NCBI GenBank assembly: GCA_026120035.1
Contig: JALRME010000005.1
Location: 124,001-188,000, forward strand
Length of the DNA stretch: 64,000 nt
Origin: Coleophoma eucalyptorum
Taxonomy: Eukaryota > Ascomycota > Leotiomycetes > Helotiales > Dermateaceae
Direction: 5' to 3'
Of the stretch, positions 24,788 through 36,242 are shown piece after piece; position 1 is the first letter of the stretch; every line of letters begins with the position of its first letter. The notes under the pieces were generated by a model. That model was not told the DNA's origin, did not search any database, and saw only the letters and a list, made by a program, of their open reading frames with translations. Made by a program: the position numbers and the translations under genes.

Positions 24788-27700
24788 ATGGTGTGCACCA
24801 AAGAAACCGTCAAACCTACCGGCCTGAACGTCTGGTCTGGCGAGGCTACGGCTGGACCCGCGCCAATCGTCGAGTAAGTTCAGCTACGCGATGAACTTGA
24901 ACATAACATTACTGACCTGCTTAGCGTTATCGCAGTCCAAGGTCTAGGTTCGCATCCATTCTATACGTGGGTTAAGAAGGTACCGACAACGGCACCAACC
25001 ACTACCAAGCCGACAAGGCTCAGGGACAAGGCACAGTTTTGGAGGAACAAGCAGCCACAAGATACAAGCGGGGACGATGTCACCGAGGTGATGTGGCTAC
25101 GGGATTTGCTAGTGCCTTTATTTCCGAATGCGCGGATTGCTACCTACAGCTACAAGTCAGACTGGAAGGATCGTGGTGTTCGGACAGACCTATACGACTG
25201 TGCAAGACAATTCTTAGTTGACTTACGGCAGTTTCGGCAGAGGGAAAACGTGAGTAGTCCCCGAAAATATCAAACTAGTAGACTAGATTATTAAAGCAGG
25301 GCAATAGGAACGCCAGAGACCAATTGTTTTAATCGGACATAGTCTTGGAAGCATTGTTATTCAGCAGGTATGTTACTGCAAATCCATAGATATATACCTT
25401 ACTCACTCGTTAGTGAAGGCACTTGTGGCCGCTGTGCATGAGGATGACTTGGTAGAATTGCGTCTTTCTGTTGCAGGCATAGTATTTCTCGGCGGCCCTT
25501 TCCAAGGAAGTTATACAGCATCTATTGGATGGGGCCTAGCCGAGCTCTACGGAGGTGATTCTACATTATTAAGGTTTTTGGAGAAGGACAGTGATAGTCT
25601 ATTCGAACTGTCTAGACAATTCTGGGGCAGTTATAAAGCCTGGGATATTGTGTGTTTCTACGAGATGATCAAAAGCAAATATGGACTGATCAACGTAAAG
25701 GTTTGTCTATACACTCTTTGTGAACCTCTCCCTACTAACTACATAGGTGGTGAACCCGCAGTCAGCGAGCCTGGTTGGCAAACCGATGATACCCCTTAAT
25801 ACTGATCACTCGAATCTTAATAAGTTTAGCGGCAAGAATGATGAGAGCTTTTTGCGAGTTTTACCTGAAATTCAAAGAATGGTTAACGACGGACCTTCGG
25901 CTGTAGCTGAACAGCGTCGTAGTTATAGTATATAGCCTATCTCGAGAATTTATTTTCTGCTAACAGCTGCTCTAGAACCTAGCGGGGAGAAGACCCCATC
26001 GTCGACAGTGCCATTTCGCCAGGACCCAAACTTCGTTGGAAGGAAGGACATCCTGGAGACGTTGGGGTCGAAATTCTCTCAGCGAGATCGTCACCAGCGC
26101 ATTGTCCTTGTAGGGTTAGGCGGAGTAGGGTATGTATTTTCTGCTTGCTCGCTCTTTGCTTGGTACTAATATGTAGTTAGTAAATCACAAATTGCGATCG
26201 AATTCTCGTATCGGCTGAGAACGCTCAATCCTCAAACCTGGATCTTCTGGGTACACGCAAGTACTGCGGAAAGGTTTGAGCAAGGTTATAAATCTATAGC
26301 TGCGAAATTAGAGCTACCAGGATGGGACGATCCAAAGACTGATATCCTCGATCTCGTTCAGAGGTGGTTGAGTGACGCCAATAGTGGTCGCTGGTTTCTA
26401 ATACTCGATAATGCTGACGATGTTGATGTCTTTTCCCCACTACTGGACCAGGACATTGAGCACCGATCTCGCCCGCTGTCGAGTTATATCCCACAGACCG
26501 TGACAGGATCGGTCCTCATAACGACAAGAGACCGCAGAGCCGCATCGTGGCTTAGTACAGGATATGCTAGTGCGATTGAAGTCGAAATTATGCCGTCAGA
26601 AGATGCTGAGCAGCTGCTTCATACGAAAATTCCCGATGACCTCTCGTCTGCCCTTGAGCGGGCAGAGCTAGTTCGCGAACTCGACTACCTCCCACTCGCT
26701 ATTATTCAAGCAGCCGCATATATCGGTGCACGAGTAACACGGTTGACAGTCTCCAAATACCTGACGATATATCGTGGAGGCGAAGGAAATCAAAGCAGAC
26801 TACTGGACGAGGAATTTGGAGACCTGCGGCGGGATCCAGGCATGCCTAATTCGGTCATCCGGACATGGCAAATCTCCTTCAATCAGATCAAAGCAAAGTG
26901 GCCCTCAGCGGCGGAACTCTTGTCTCTCATGGCCATGCTCGATCGCCAAGGGATTCCAGATTTCTTATTACATGCCAGCTATCCAAACATTCTCGATTTT
27001 GAAGACGCATTGCATCCTCTCCACGAGTTTTCGTTGATCTCTATCGAAAAGGGAGGAGCAAAATTCGGGATGCATCGACTTGTACAGCGCGCTACACGAA
27101 CATGGCTCTTGCAGGATAAGGAGGTTGAGCAATGGCAAGGGAAGGCGTTAGAGTTGGTCTCAAAGAATTTCCCAAATGGAGACTATAGTAATTGGGACAT
27201 ATGCGGGATGCTGTGGCCTCATGCCCAAGAAGTATTAAAGGCGACAATTATCTTGGATGGTTCTTATCTTGCACAAGCAGCACTCTTATATTACATGGCA
27301 TGGTATAGCTGGTTACAAGGCCGTTATGATATTGCAGAGATACAAAGCCAAGAATCTGTGCAGATCCGGGAGCAGAAACTCAAATGCAATGACGTTAAAA
27401 TACTAGAGAGTGTTGGACTGTTAGGTCTCGTGCTTCAATATCAGGGCAAGTACGACGAGGCCGAGACGATGAACCGGCGAGCGCTGGCGGGGAGAGAGAC
27501 GGCGCTTGGCCCTACGCACCTTTCGACGCTGACGAGCGTGAGCAACCTCGCTCTTGTGCTCCGGTATCAGGGCAAGTACGATGAGGCCGAGACGATGAAC
27601 CGGCGGGTGCTGGCGGGGAGAGAGACGGCGCTTGGCCCTACGCACCCTTCGACGCTGACGAGCGTGAACAACCTTGCCAGCGTGCTCCAGTATCAGGGCA

Positions 27701-28746
27701 AGTACGGCGAGGCCGAGACGATGAACCGGCGGGTGCTGGCGGGGAGAGAGAGGGCGCTTGGCCCTACACACCCAGAGACGCTGACGAGCGTGAACAACCT
27801 CGCCAGCGTGCTCCGGTATCAGGGCAAGTACGACGAGGCCGAGACGATGAACCGGCGGGTGCTGGCGGGGAGAGAGACGTCGCTTGGCCCTACGCACCCT
27901 TCGACGCTAACGAGCGTGGACAACCTCGCCGGCGTACTTCAGGGCCAGGGAAAGTACGACGAGGCCGAGACGATGAACCGTCGAGCGCTGGCGGGGTATG
28001 AGAGGGCGCTTGGCCCTACGCACCCTTCGACGCTGACGAGCGTGGACAACCTCGCCGGCGTACTTCAGGGCCAGGGAAAGTACGACGAGGCCGAGACGAT
28101 GAACCGGCGAGCGCTGGCGGGGAGAGAGAGGGCGCTTGGCCCCACGCATCCTTCGACGCTGACAAGCGTGAGCAATCTCGCTCTTGTGCTCCGGTATCAG
28201 GGCAAGTACGATGAGGCCGAGACGATGAACCGGCGGGTGCTGGCGGAGAGAGCGACAACGCTTGGCCCTACGCACCCTTCGACGCTGACAAGCGTGAGCA
28301 ACCTCGCCAGCGTGCTCCAGTATCAGGGCAAGTACGATGAGGCCGAGACGATGAACCGGCGAGCGCTGGCGGGGAGAGAGACGGCGCTTGGCCCTACGCA
28401 CCCAGACACGCTGACGAGCGTGAGCAACCTCGCTCGCGTGCTTCAGGGCCAGGGAAAGTACGACGAGGCCGAGACGATGAACCGGCGGGTGCTGGCGGGG
28501 AGAGAGACGTCGCTTGGCCCTACGCACCTAGAGACGCTGACGAGCGTGTTTTGCCTTGCAGATTTACAAGAGGCTCTAGACAACCCCGAGGAGGCTGCGG
28601 TCTCCTATCAGAGAGCGCTTGCAGGCTATAATAAAGTCCTTGGCCCTCATCATACTACAACTGTAACATGTTTTGAGCGATATTCTTCGTTGCTAAAGAG
28701 AAACCCAGGGATCACTGCGCAGAACATAAATCTAATATATTCATAG
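24788..28746 (+). CDS. NLR-type STAND protein: alpha/beta hydrolase, NB-ARC, TPR
   Basis: Fungal NOD-like receptor architecture, linked in this class to self/non-self recognition and programmed cell death; cytoplasmic. Seven exons: 24788-24873, 24925-25249, 25308-25367, 25419-25700, 25747-25918, 25967-26129 and 26181-28746, giving 1217 aa. An N-terminal serine-hydrolase-like domain (about 18-290) starts IVDVIAVQGLGSHPFYTW and has nucleophile-elbow GHSLGS with Ser149; SesB-like lipase domains fit this pattern. NB-ARC follows: P-loop GLGGVGKSQ around K364, split by an intron; Walker B WFLILDNADD at about 434-443; sensor-like SVLITTRDR; and YLPLAIIQAAAYI. Nine TPR/kinesin-light-chain units of 42 aa occupy 783-1160. 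No stop interrupts the model. The acceptors at 25308 and 25419 were chosen because the nearest upstream AGs lead to stops. Confidence 0.88.
27439..28572 (+). repeat. nine tandem 126-bp TPR-coding units
   Basis: Units start at 27439, 27565, 27691, 27817, 27943, 28069, 28195, 28321 and 28447. Each encodes (Y/G)QGKYDEAETMNRR, then LAGRE, then LGPTH, then TLTSV, then NLA, with long runs of identical DNA. Differences recur at the same places: Y/G at position 1, A/V after NRR, R/Y and T/R in the GRET stretch, A/S after it, S/E/D before TLTSV, S/N/D after it, and the residue before VL. A tenth, strongly diverged repeat follows (about 28573-28698). The units have good codon periodicity and also leave long stop-free antisense frames, which are by-products. 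Confidence 0.93.
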
Positions 28747-30026
28747 CCTTATATTTTGTAAATATGGATCTAATTATCTACCTTGAAGAATTAAAGGAAT
28801 AGTATATAACTTAATAGTTGTAGTAGTTGAGGTTGCTATGTTACGGATCACCTATATTTTAGGGTACACTTGCGTCGACCGCTAGGGCCCACTACAACAC
28901 CGAAAATTAATAAGAATGATGTGAGAGGTGGTTGAACCGCAATTGAGGATCAATCGAAAAGCAATTAATGGCTAGTGAACGAGCAGTTGAGCATTATCAG
29001 ATAGCTATCAGAGAGCGTTAGACGATGATCAACTTATCTATTTGGCTCCTCGCTTATTGCAAACAAGCTTTGCAAAAAGCCCGACTACTCTAAGTAGCGC
29101 CTGCCATCCATGGATTTGGGGTAGGTACCCGTCGCGGCCGACGTCATCCCAAACCACTGTGTCTTCGTTCTAGGACATGCTGCACTGCAACCAAAATATG
29201 TCTTATCACTGAAGCTCTCGTCCGCTTCATCCTTGGTTGTCGCCCCAGAGAGATTTGTCTACCAACGTAGTTCAACCTCCACTGCTGTGAAGGTTTACTA
29301 CTTGTTCATACAGACAGAATACGAGCCACGCTATGTCAAAAACACATTTCATTCGCGCCGTTCTACCCGAGAATTCATTGATGGGGCAATCTCGACTAAA
29401 CGAACATTCATATTAAATTTGCGCAGCAAGAAGAAGCTCTAGACTTCTGAAAAGAAAAAGTCGTCGACAAGACACCAAGATCCGCGTAGGTATTGAAAAC
29501 TTGCCTAGCAAATTCTCACTCTTGTATCTACCAAAGCGATCGCTTCTTCACCGACGAGGCGTAGTATATTGCAGCAATGTAGGCTTTCAGATAGTGGGAT
29601 GTGCTTGAGCAGATTGGTTTGGGTGGAACTGAGATAGACGAGAGATAAGTGAGGTGGCATGTTAGCTGAAGAGAGCTACTTAATTCGTCCCCAGATAGGG
29701 AAGTGAGTCAGGCACCCGCTCCGACCTAGAAATCATGGGGGTGGCATACGAATGAATGAGTCACGAGATGCATAATCAAGATATGATCATTAATGCACCT
29801 GCGTATGGGAAGAAGAATAGATTCACACCCAACGGGGGAGAGAGGGTGAGAGAGAGAGAGTGTGTGTGAGGATGAACATTGCTAATTCTCAAGAACACTA
29901 AGTTAAGACGCCTAGCTATAATAACACAACGCTTTGCAGCAAGTTTTAAACTCAACGCCCGCCGCATCGCCGACGCGGCCGAGCAGGATATCTCGGTACA
30001 GTGATATACAAAACAGTTACAATTGC
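28747..30026. other. intergenic DNA after the NLR
   Basis: No gene supported. GAGAG and TGTGTG microsatellites lie near 29841-29870. The right end is the 3' flank of the split-barrel gene. Confidence 0.5.
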
Positions 30027-30835
30027 TCAACTGGCCAAAGCAAAAACCCCGGCCCTCGTTAACCAAGTTAGCAAAACGCCCAAGCAAATCCCAAAATACA
30101 ACGCTTCTCTCTGCTGCATAATCCTGCGCAAGGCCGCCGTTGTGTTGGTCCACCAAAGCCGCTCGCCGAGATCCCTCCTCGCGGTTTTCAATCCCGGCAC
30201 GCCATCAAGCGAGCGTGCATTATTTTCCATTTGGTACTTCTGCATTACCCCCTTCTCAACTTGCTTGCCGGCCCAATGGCCCAGCGTCTCGCGATCCTCA
30301 AAGCTGTCCTCGGGATGCTTCCCCGCGTCACCTTTGATTTCCTTCGCAAGTCGCGGCACGCCGTACCCGCAACTCGTCTGCACCTTCCAGACATCTAGCA
30401 GGATGACGGCGCGCGCGCCTTCAACCTTGGTCTTGTCCATTTTGGAAAGGTAGGTGTCGAAGAGCGGATTGTCCCATTCGATGACGCTGCCCTTGCAGAA
30501 GAAGCGCATGATTCGCGGTGAGCTTGCAAAGGAGCAGAACATGAGGGTTACCCGCCCGTTCTCATATATGTGGGAGATGGTCTCGGCTCCCGAGCCGGTG
30601 GCATCGATGTATGCGCAGGAGTTCGGGGTGAAGATTGTGAAGGTCGAAGCTGGTAGACCTGAGATTTCGTGTGAATTTTCGCCCTCTCAATTATGTTATA
30701 GAAGTAACCTTAGCTACCTTTGGGTGATATGTTGATGTGTTGACCCGACACTGGGGCCGATGCTGTATAGAAGAGGGGTTGTGCCATTGCCCATTGTGCA
30801 AGGTCGTTGGGGATGTGATCGTAGTACCTGGGCAT
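30027..30835 (-). CDS. pyridoxamine-5'-phosphate-oxidase-like flavin split-barrel protein
   Basis: Member of the PPOX/FMN-binding split-barrel group; most fungal members have unknown substrates. Exons 30835-30718 and 30658-30027 give 249 aa. The start MPRYYDHIPNDLAQWAMAQP and the strand SAPVSGQHINISPKG, where the intron falls, are the usual first strands. ATGSGAETISHIYENGRVTL and MFCSFASSPRIMRFFCKG follow as core strands around the FMN site. The C-terminal part (about 155-249) is less conserved and ends in a hydrophobic stretch LYFGICLGVLLTWLTRAGVF, suggesting a tail membrane anchor. The start ATG is 249 nt from the start codon of nothing else; the next gene ends 215 bp away on the same strand. 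Confidence 0.85.
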
Positions 30836-31049
30836 TGTGATGCGATGGCAAGGCAGAAATCCAACAGACTTAATTGAAATACTGGGTAATGGTATTGGTA
30901 AACAGGTCGATCGATGTGGTGCAAGAAAGGACGAGAGCAGAGGGGATTGAGTCTCTTAAGTTGTGGAATGATAAGCTTCCCCACCTCCGCGATAGCGGTT
31001 CGGATCGTGCTTTCCGTCGGGCTGCATCTTTCTTTTCTTCTTCCTCAAC

Positions 31050-31799
31050 TCACAAACCGTCCAGTCCAGATTGATGACGATACCTTCCATCATTTGCTGT
31101 TGGTGTTCTTGGAACTGATGCATACTGTGTCTGCAATGGATTGGTCGTGTATAAAGGTTGAGGGTAAGCCGCCGTCGTTGCCGCTGGTGGCATCTCGTAT
31201 GTATACGACTGATCTTGAGGAATGGTATATCCCGATCTTGGTTCATTAATGCTTCTTCTTCTGGCTGTTCGCTGTACACTGGGTCCTGTGGGCTGTGACC
31301 TTGAAGTAGGACCCCGAGAAAGGTCGTCTTCGAATACCGGTAGGCGCGTTGTTGTAATGGGTGGACGAGAACTGGATGAGGAAGTAGAGGGCGACGAACG
31401 ACGACTCTGGCTCTTTGCTTCATCTCTCTCACGTCTCAGTCTCTGATTCTCTTTCTTCAAGTCCTCTACATCTTTCTTCAACAGCCTCTTGTCTTCCATA
31501 AGCTTTTCACATTCCGCGTCTACTGCACGGCGATCACGACTCTTCTCTTTGAGTAATTGTTCAAAGTCCTTATTCGCCGTCTCTAAGCCAGCGATTTTGG
31601 CGGTTGCATCATCAAGTGCATCCTGGAGAGCGCGCACGCTCCGGCGCTGTTGATCGGTGTCGTAGTAACTGTTAGGCTCGGCTGTCCCGAGGGAGGCCCG
31701 TTGGCTTGAGTTGGATGAGCCGATACCTGAGTCCCGACTGCGGTGTGAAGAGTGGCCCTTGGTAGAGCTGGTGTAGCGGACGTGCTTGTCTCCCGGCAT
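31050..31799 (-). CDS. small coiled-coil protein (CC1), paralogue of the gene at 59.5-61.8 kb
   Basis: Unknown function. A single exon of 249 aa starting MPGDKHVRYTSSTKG. Residues 1-50 are Ser/Arg-rich and probably disordered. Residues 51-130 are strongly heptad-patterned and end in DLKKENQRLRRERDEAK. The rest is Ser/Pro/Tyr-rich. The DNA for the first 198 codons (31207-31799) is almost identical to 61209-61801, with about a dozen differences by eye; the final 50 codons are clearly related but much more diverged, and this copy stops at DGL* where the paralogue reads on. The sequence at the stop (TTTGTGAGTTG) also looks like a splice donor, so a longer spliced form is possible, but I found no convincing next exon. 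Confidence 0.7.
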   Translation of the reverse strand: MPGDKHVRYTSSTKGHSSHRSRDSGIGSSNSSQRASLGTAEPNSYYDTDQQRRSVRALQDALDDATAKIAGLETANKDFEQLLKEKSRDRRAVDAECEKLMEDKRLLKKDVEDLKKENQRLRRERDEAKSQSRRSSPSTSSSSSRPPITTTRLPVFEDDLSRGPTSRSQPTGPSVQRTARRRSINEPRSGYTIPQDQSYTYEMPPAATTAAYPQPLYTTNPLQTQYASVPRTPTANDGRYRHQSGLDGL

Positions 31800-34700
31800 G
31801 GTGGAGATGGGTGACGGAGACGAATGGATGGATCGACAGGAAGGCTCACGTGAGGGGATAAGGCTTTGCTGCGTTGGCAAGAGAAAACAAAGTAGAAGTG
31901 AGGCACGCAATGAGCGGTCAGTCCAGAATAGGGATTGGTATGGAGAAAGTCAATCAGTATAGAGCTGCAGTGCAGGCTGGCGTTCAGTGGAGTCGGCTGG
32001 GTTGATGGTGAAATGGATGACAGCCTGAACTGTAGGGGGAAGAGGGTGGTATATAAAGGAGCACCAGTCCGTTGTTGCAGAGGGCAGAGTACAGCTTCTA
32101 AGTTTTAGCAGAGCAAAAAGCTTGCTTTGCTGCCTATAGTAAGAATGAAAGGATGCGCGAGGTAGTATGGTTCAACACGTATGAGTCTTATCACCATCCG
32201 CCAACCACCCACCCACCATGCTCCTGAACATGGACTAAGAACACAACTACAACTGCTCACCGAAACACCCTCTTGGCATCGAACCTACCGGCCTGCTAGT
32301 TTGCGAATGGATGTCCAGGCATCGGCGCACCGATCCCTACCTGCCTTCCTGCCTACCGGTGGTCCATTCTTCATCCTCCGACCAGGACCATCAGAATGCG
32401 CAGCCGGGTAAAAAGCGCAAAAACACGCGAAGACACTCACTAAGTGCAACAGACCGAGGCGGGAGACTGTAGACCATGAAAAACCGGGAACTGAGCCATC
32501 ATCCAATCTTTCTCAGCCTCAATACACCCATCGCTCTCCTGTGAGTGGCTACCAGGCCCAGTTCTCCGACCAAGCCCCCTCTTCTTTCTCAGCCCTTTAT
32601 CAATTGGGGTCTGAAAGACCTCACTTACCAACCCAGAACTCCCAACCGAAAGGTCGAAGCATGAACGCGCAATTTCCAAATTGCCTTTCAGGATTACGCA
32701 TGTGCCTTTTTCAGCTAAGTCAGCCCGACCGATGTCGCTATTATTTCAAATCAAGTTTTTTGCCTCTTCATTACACGCACCGCGCGAGAGGGGGAGAGGA
32801 CGAGCAAGAGCGTGAGGGTGAGAAAGGTTTCGAGAGCGCCAAAAACTGCCTTGCCATGCAACAGATTTAGGCGACCAACGTCCAAACCATCAAGGCAACC
32901 AGTCGCCCCCACTACTTTTGACGTATTCAAGCCAATCACAACGCCCAATTCTCGGTCAGTCTATTGAACCCAGCTTGGGTTTTCGTCTGGCACCCAAAGT
33001 CGTTTGGGGGGTCTGTTTTGTTCACCGAGATGAAGATGCTTCTTTGGCTGGAATTGACACCGAAGCGGGAATGAAGCACGATCACTAAGAGGGCGTGAAC
33101 CCAGGGCGTGGGAAGCGAAGGGCGGTGCTGTCTGCTGCGCCAACGCAACGCGCTTACTTTCCAACATGGCATGGCATCATAGAATTAGTGTTATCACGGC
33201 TTAGCATCACGGTTTCTGGAGTGCAGCCGGTGAAGGGCGGGAACCGGACTACCGACATGACGGGCGACATCATGCGACATATTGTCCGTTGAGCTTTGCG
33301 TGCTACCTTCGTACGACTAGTCGTAGTTTGGAAGATTCTCTCTCGATGTGAGGTGGATCTGAGGCTCTGCTCCCCTTCGTCCCCTACCCCTCTCCCCTCC
33401 CCACCTTAGAGTTTTGCTCCTGCTCTCCATCTCGGTCGACGTCTGCCTGTTTCCCAATCCAGGAGATAGGCAGACTCCGGGTATCATTGGTCGTCCCTCT
33501 CCTCCCTCCTCCGCTATCTTCCGTTTCCGGCCACGACTCAGGATGTGTTGTCCCATTCCTGCGTCGATCATAGTTTAAGCCTGTTGAGATCGCCCGGGCA
33601 TGCATACAAATCCCCTTCTCCCTCTCACCTGACCGCAGCCCGTCCTGGAGATTGGGATGCAGAAACCGAAAGTGTCAGAGATGTCAGTCAGGTGCAACAA
33701 GCTGAAAAACAATTCAGGGGCAGGTTCGTTGCTGGGTCACGAGATGGGATGGCGTCCGTGATGGGTGTTTGCTGACGGCATGGGGGCTTTCGTCTTGTGT
33801 TGTGGCGAAATCTGGGGTTGATTGGGTTGCTCAGCACGGAGACTAGAGGGAGGGAGGGAGGAAGGGAGGAAGGGAGGGAGGGAGCGAGACGGAAGCAAGC
33901 GAGTACCTGATCCTCTCAATCCTGACCACCATTCCCTTTCGCAATGATGATGATGGATTGGTTGTTCGTATCGTGCTGGGTGAGAGGCGTTCCTGATTCT
34001 GTCATTACCTGACCACTCTTCCCGATAAGGAAAATGGCTTGGGTTGGCTGCTTGTCTGAGAGGTGGAATGGATGCTCCCATGCTCCCATGCTCCCATGCT
34101 CCCATGCTCTCGGTCCTGACCACACCTTTACCTTTCCTATTCCAGAAAATGGTTTAGCTATCCGCATCGTGCTGGATGAGAGGCGACACACCGGATTTCC
34201 AATCCTGATAGTTCACGATTCGATGATGTTCCTTTATTTCTGTCCGCCTCCTCCTGTTTGATCTCTGAATAACAGAACCCGTCCAGGCATCAACAGAAAG
34301 CAAGCGCTTACTATTTAGAGAAGGGAAAATGATGTGAGCTCCAGGGGGAACAGGGATCGAAAGTTTGAGCTATATATAAGTCTATATCGCTATACAGAGT
34401 TGTACGTCCAATTGCCTCCCAATCAGCATAGAGACAGCGCAAGGATTCGGATTGAGCTATATATGTGTGTGTAAATATATATTTACCTCGCTGTACAGAG
34501 TTGTACGCCCACTTGCCTCCACTGCCAACGACAGACCTTGCGTGTTTCACACATTTCATTGTGGAGGGTGTGATGTGTTGGTAAGTGCAGTGATAGGCTA
34601 CGCGGGCCATGATCACCAGCCTGTTAAGAATTTTTAGCACACGCGACCGGTGGTGTTCCCAAGATTAGTGAGTTCATGTCAGTGTACGGCAAGTATCAGC

Positions 34701-35264
34701 TAGCGATACCAAATTGGGGCTGCGTTCGTAGATCTGAAATGGACTGGGTTCGAGGACGAGCCAAGTTGGGAACAGCGAAGTTGTCTTGGTATGTCCTTGA
34801 ATTGGATTCTGCTCTAGACTAACTCAAAGACCGCCCGCCATCTTACATCAACCAGCGCTAAGAGCGGAGTGGGAAACAAAATATGAGAAAGATAACGCTT
34901 AAGCAAGACAATAACGCCAGGTACAACTTTGTACAGTGTACAGTGTAAAGATACATAAGACGCGAACGCCAAGTTAAACAATCACATCAGATCATACGGA
35001 CATAGCTTCATTACAAATTAACCCTTCACACCCAAAAATCTCAAAAGAAACCCCCAGAAGAGCGGTAAAAATATTGCCAACAACGCTGCAAAGAAGCATA
35101 TATGACGTGGGAGAGAAAAGTGTAACAAGTCCACGCTAGTAGACCAAAGTGTGTGTGAGGACCAGAAAGGGGCCGCTGGATCCGAGTAGTATCACGCGTC
35201 CATACGGCCTCTGGCGTATTGCCTACTATGGCTGGTGAACTTTCTGTCAGGCCATGATAGGAAA
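31800..35264. other. 3.4-kb gene-poor region with simple and tandem repeats
   Basis: No gene supported. Contains a TATATAAAGG motif at about 32051, purine-rich GGGA repeats at about 33847-33891, a CATGCTCC array at about 34079-34108, and two short diverged tandem duplications (separate entry). Open frames of up to about 128 codons here are low-complexity. Confidence 0.5.
33915..34530. repeat. short diverged tandem duplications
   Basis: CCTGACCAC...ATCGTGCTGG.TGAGAGGCG occurs at about 33919-33992 and again at 34114-34186. A second pair, GAGCTATATAT...CAGAGTTGTACG.CCA.TTGCCTCC, occurs at about 34368-34421 and 34453-34521. Between them is an (ATGCTCCC)n stretch. Both pairs are diverged and non-coding. 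Confidence 0.6.
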
Positions 35265-36242
35265 TTAACCTTTCAACTGGGCAAGTTCCTTCTCCAACTG
35301 AGCAATCAGCAAATTTGTTTTCATCTCGTCTTTCTCTTTCTTAAGCCGCCGATATTCACGTCGAAGAGCAGCATGGTTCTCTGCCGCTTTGCTATTCTCC
35401 TTCTTCACCTCCATGGGCTCCTTTCGAGTCGGAGGAGGATGGGAGCTCGTGTGGACATGCTCTCTCTTCTGATTTGTGGCCGCGACTTTCGGCCTGGCTG
35501 GGGTATTTAGACAACCTTGTAACCTGGCGTTTTCCTCCCTCTGAGCAACCAACAGCGTCCATGCCTGATTTCTTTGGTTCCGAAGTCGTTGGTTTTCATG
35601 TTTGAGAGCAGCATTGTGCTCTGCCGCTTTGGTGTCAGACTTATGCACTGCTACGGGCTCTCTAGTCTTCTGAGCTGTCGTGACAGCTTTCTGCTTGGCT
35701 GGGGTATTGGTTTGACCCTTCAGCTGTGCAATTTCGGCAATCAGGATATTCTTCCTTGCCTGGTCTCTTTCTTTCCGGAGCCGTTGATTCTCACGCTTGA
35801 CGGCAGCATTGTGCTCTTCCGCTGGGGTGTCGGGCCAATGCACTGCTACGGGCCCTCGGGGTTTTGGAGCTGTGGTTGCGACTTTGGGCTTGGCTGGAGT
35901 ATTACGTGAACTTTTCATGTGGGCGAGTTCATTCTCCTTCTGAGCAACTAGCAGGTGCCTTCTCATCTTGTCTCTCTCGTTCCGAAGTCGTTGATTCTCG
36001 CGTTTGAGAGCTGCTTCTTGTTCTGTCGCTTCGTTGTTGTCCTGCACTGCTGCGGGCTCCCTCGTAGCTTTCTGCTTGGTCGAGGTTTTACGAAGGCCTT
36101 TCAGTTTGGAGAGCTGCTTCTCCTTTTGAAAAATCAGTAAGTCCCTCCTCGCTTGGTCTCGCTCATTACGAAGTCGCTGGTTCTCGCGCTTGAGATTAGC
36201 GTCCGGTACTGCCGTTTGACGTGGCGCCGTTGCGTAGTTCAT
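35265..36242 (-). CDS. five-segment repeat coiled-coil protein (CC2)
   Basis: Unknown function. A single exon of 325 aa. Five copies of a coiled-coil segment, each about 30 residues and close to LKRENQRLRNERDQARRDLL followed by IAQ-x-E-x-E-L-A-x-L-K-G, start near residues 17, 79, 148, 210 and 293. They are separated by linkers rich in Thr, Pro and Lys (NTPAKPKVATT-like), giving a repeat period of about 60-80 aa. There is no signal peptide or membrane segment. GTATAAAC lies about 40 bp upstream of the ATG on the coding strand. The KRENQRLRxERD phrase links it to CC1, CC3 and the chimeric gene at 59.5-61.8 kb. Confidence 0.7.
   Translation of the reverse strand: MNYATAPRQTAVPDANLKRENQRLRNERDQARRDLLIFQKEKQLSKLKGLRKTSTKQKATREPAAVQDNNEATEQEAALKRENQRLRNERDKMRRHLLVAQKENELAHMKSSRNTPAKPKVATTAPKPRGPVAVHWPDTPAEEHNAAVKRENQRLRKERDQARKNILIAEIAQLKGQTNTPAKQKAVTTAQKTREPVAVHKSDTKAAEHNAALKHENQRLRNQRNQAWTLLVAQREENARLQGCLNTPARPKVAATNQKREHVHTSSHPPPTRKEPMEVKKENSKAAENHAALRREYRRLKKEKDEMKTNLLIAQLEKELAQLKG

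Noticed and set aside
27421..28527. Long antisense open frames (158 and 206 codons) across the NLR repeats
   Set aside because: They exist because one 126-bp unit without antisense stops is repeated nine times; the sense strand carries the TPR consensus.
27439..28572. CRISPR-like or satellite array
   Set aside because: Units are contiguous, code for TPRs in frame and have no spacers.
34310..34640. tRNA or other structured RNA near the CAGAGTTGTACG repeats
   Set aside because: No cloverleaf or T-loop consensus could be found; it is a simple diverged duplication.
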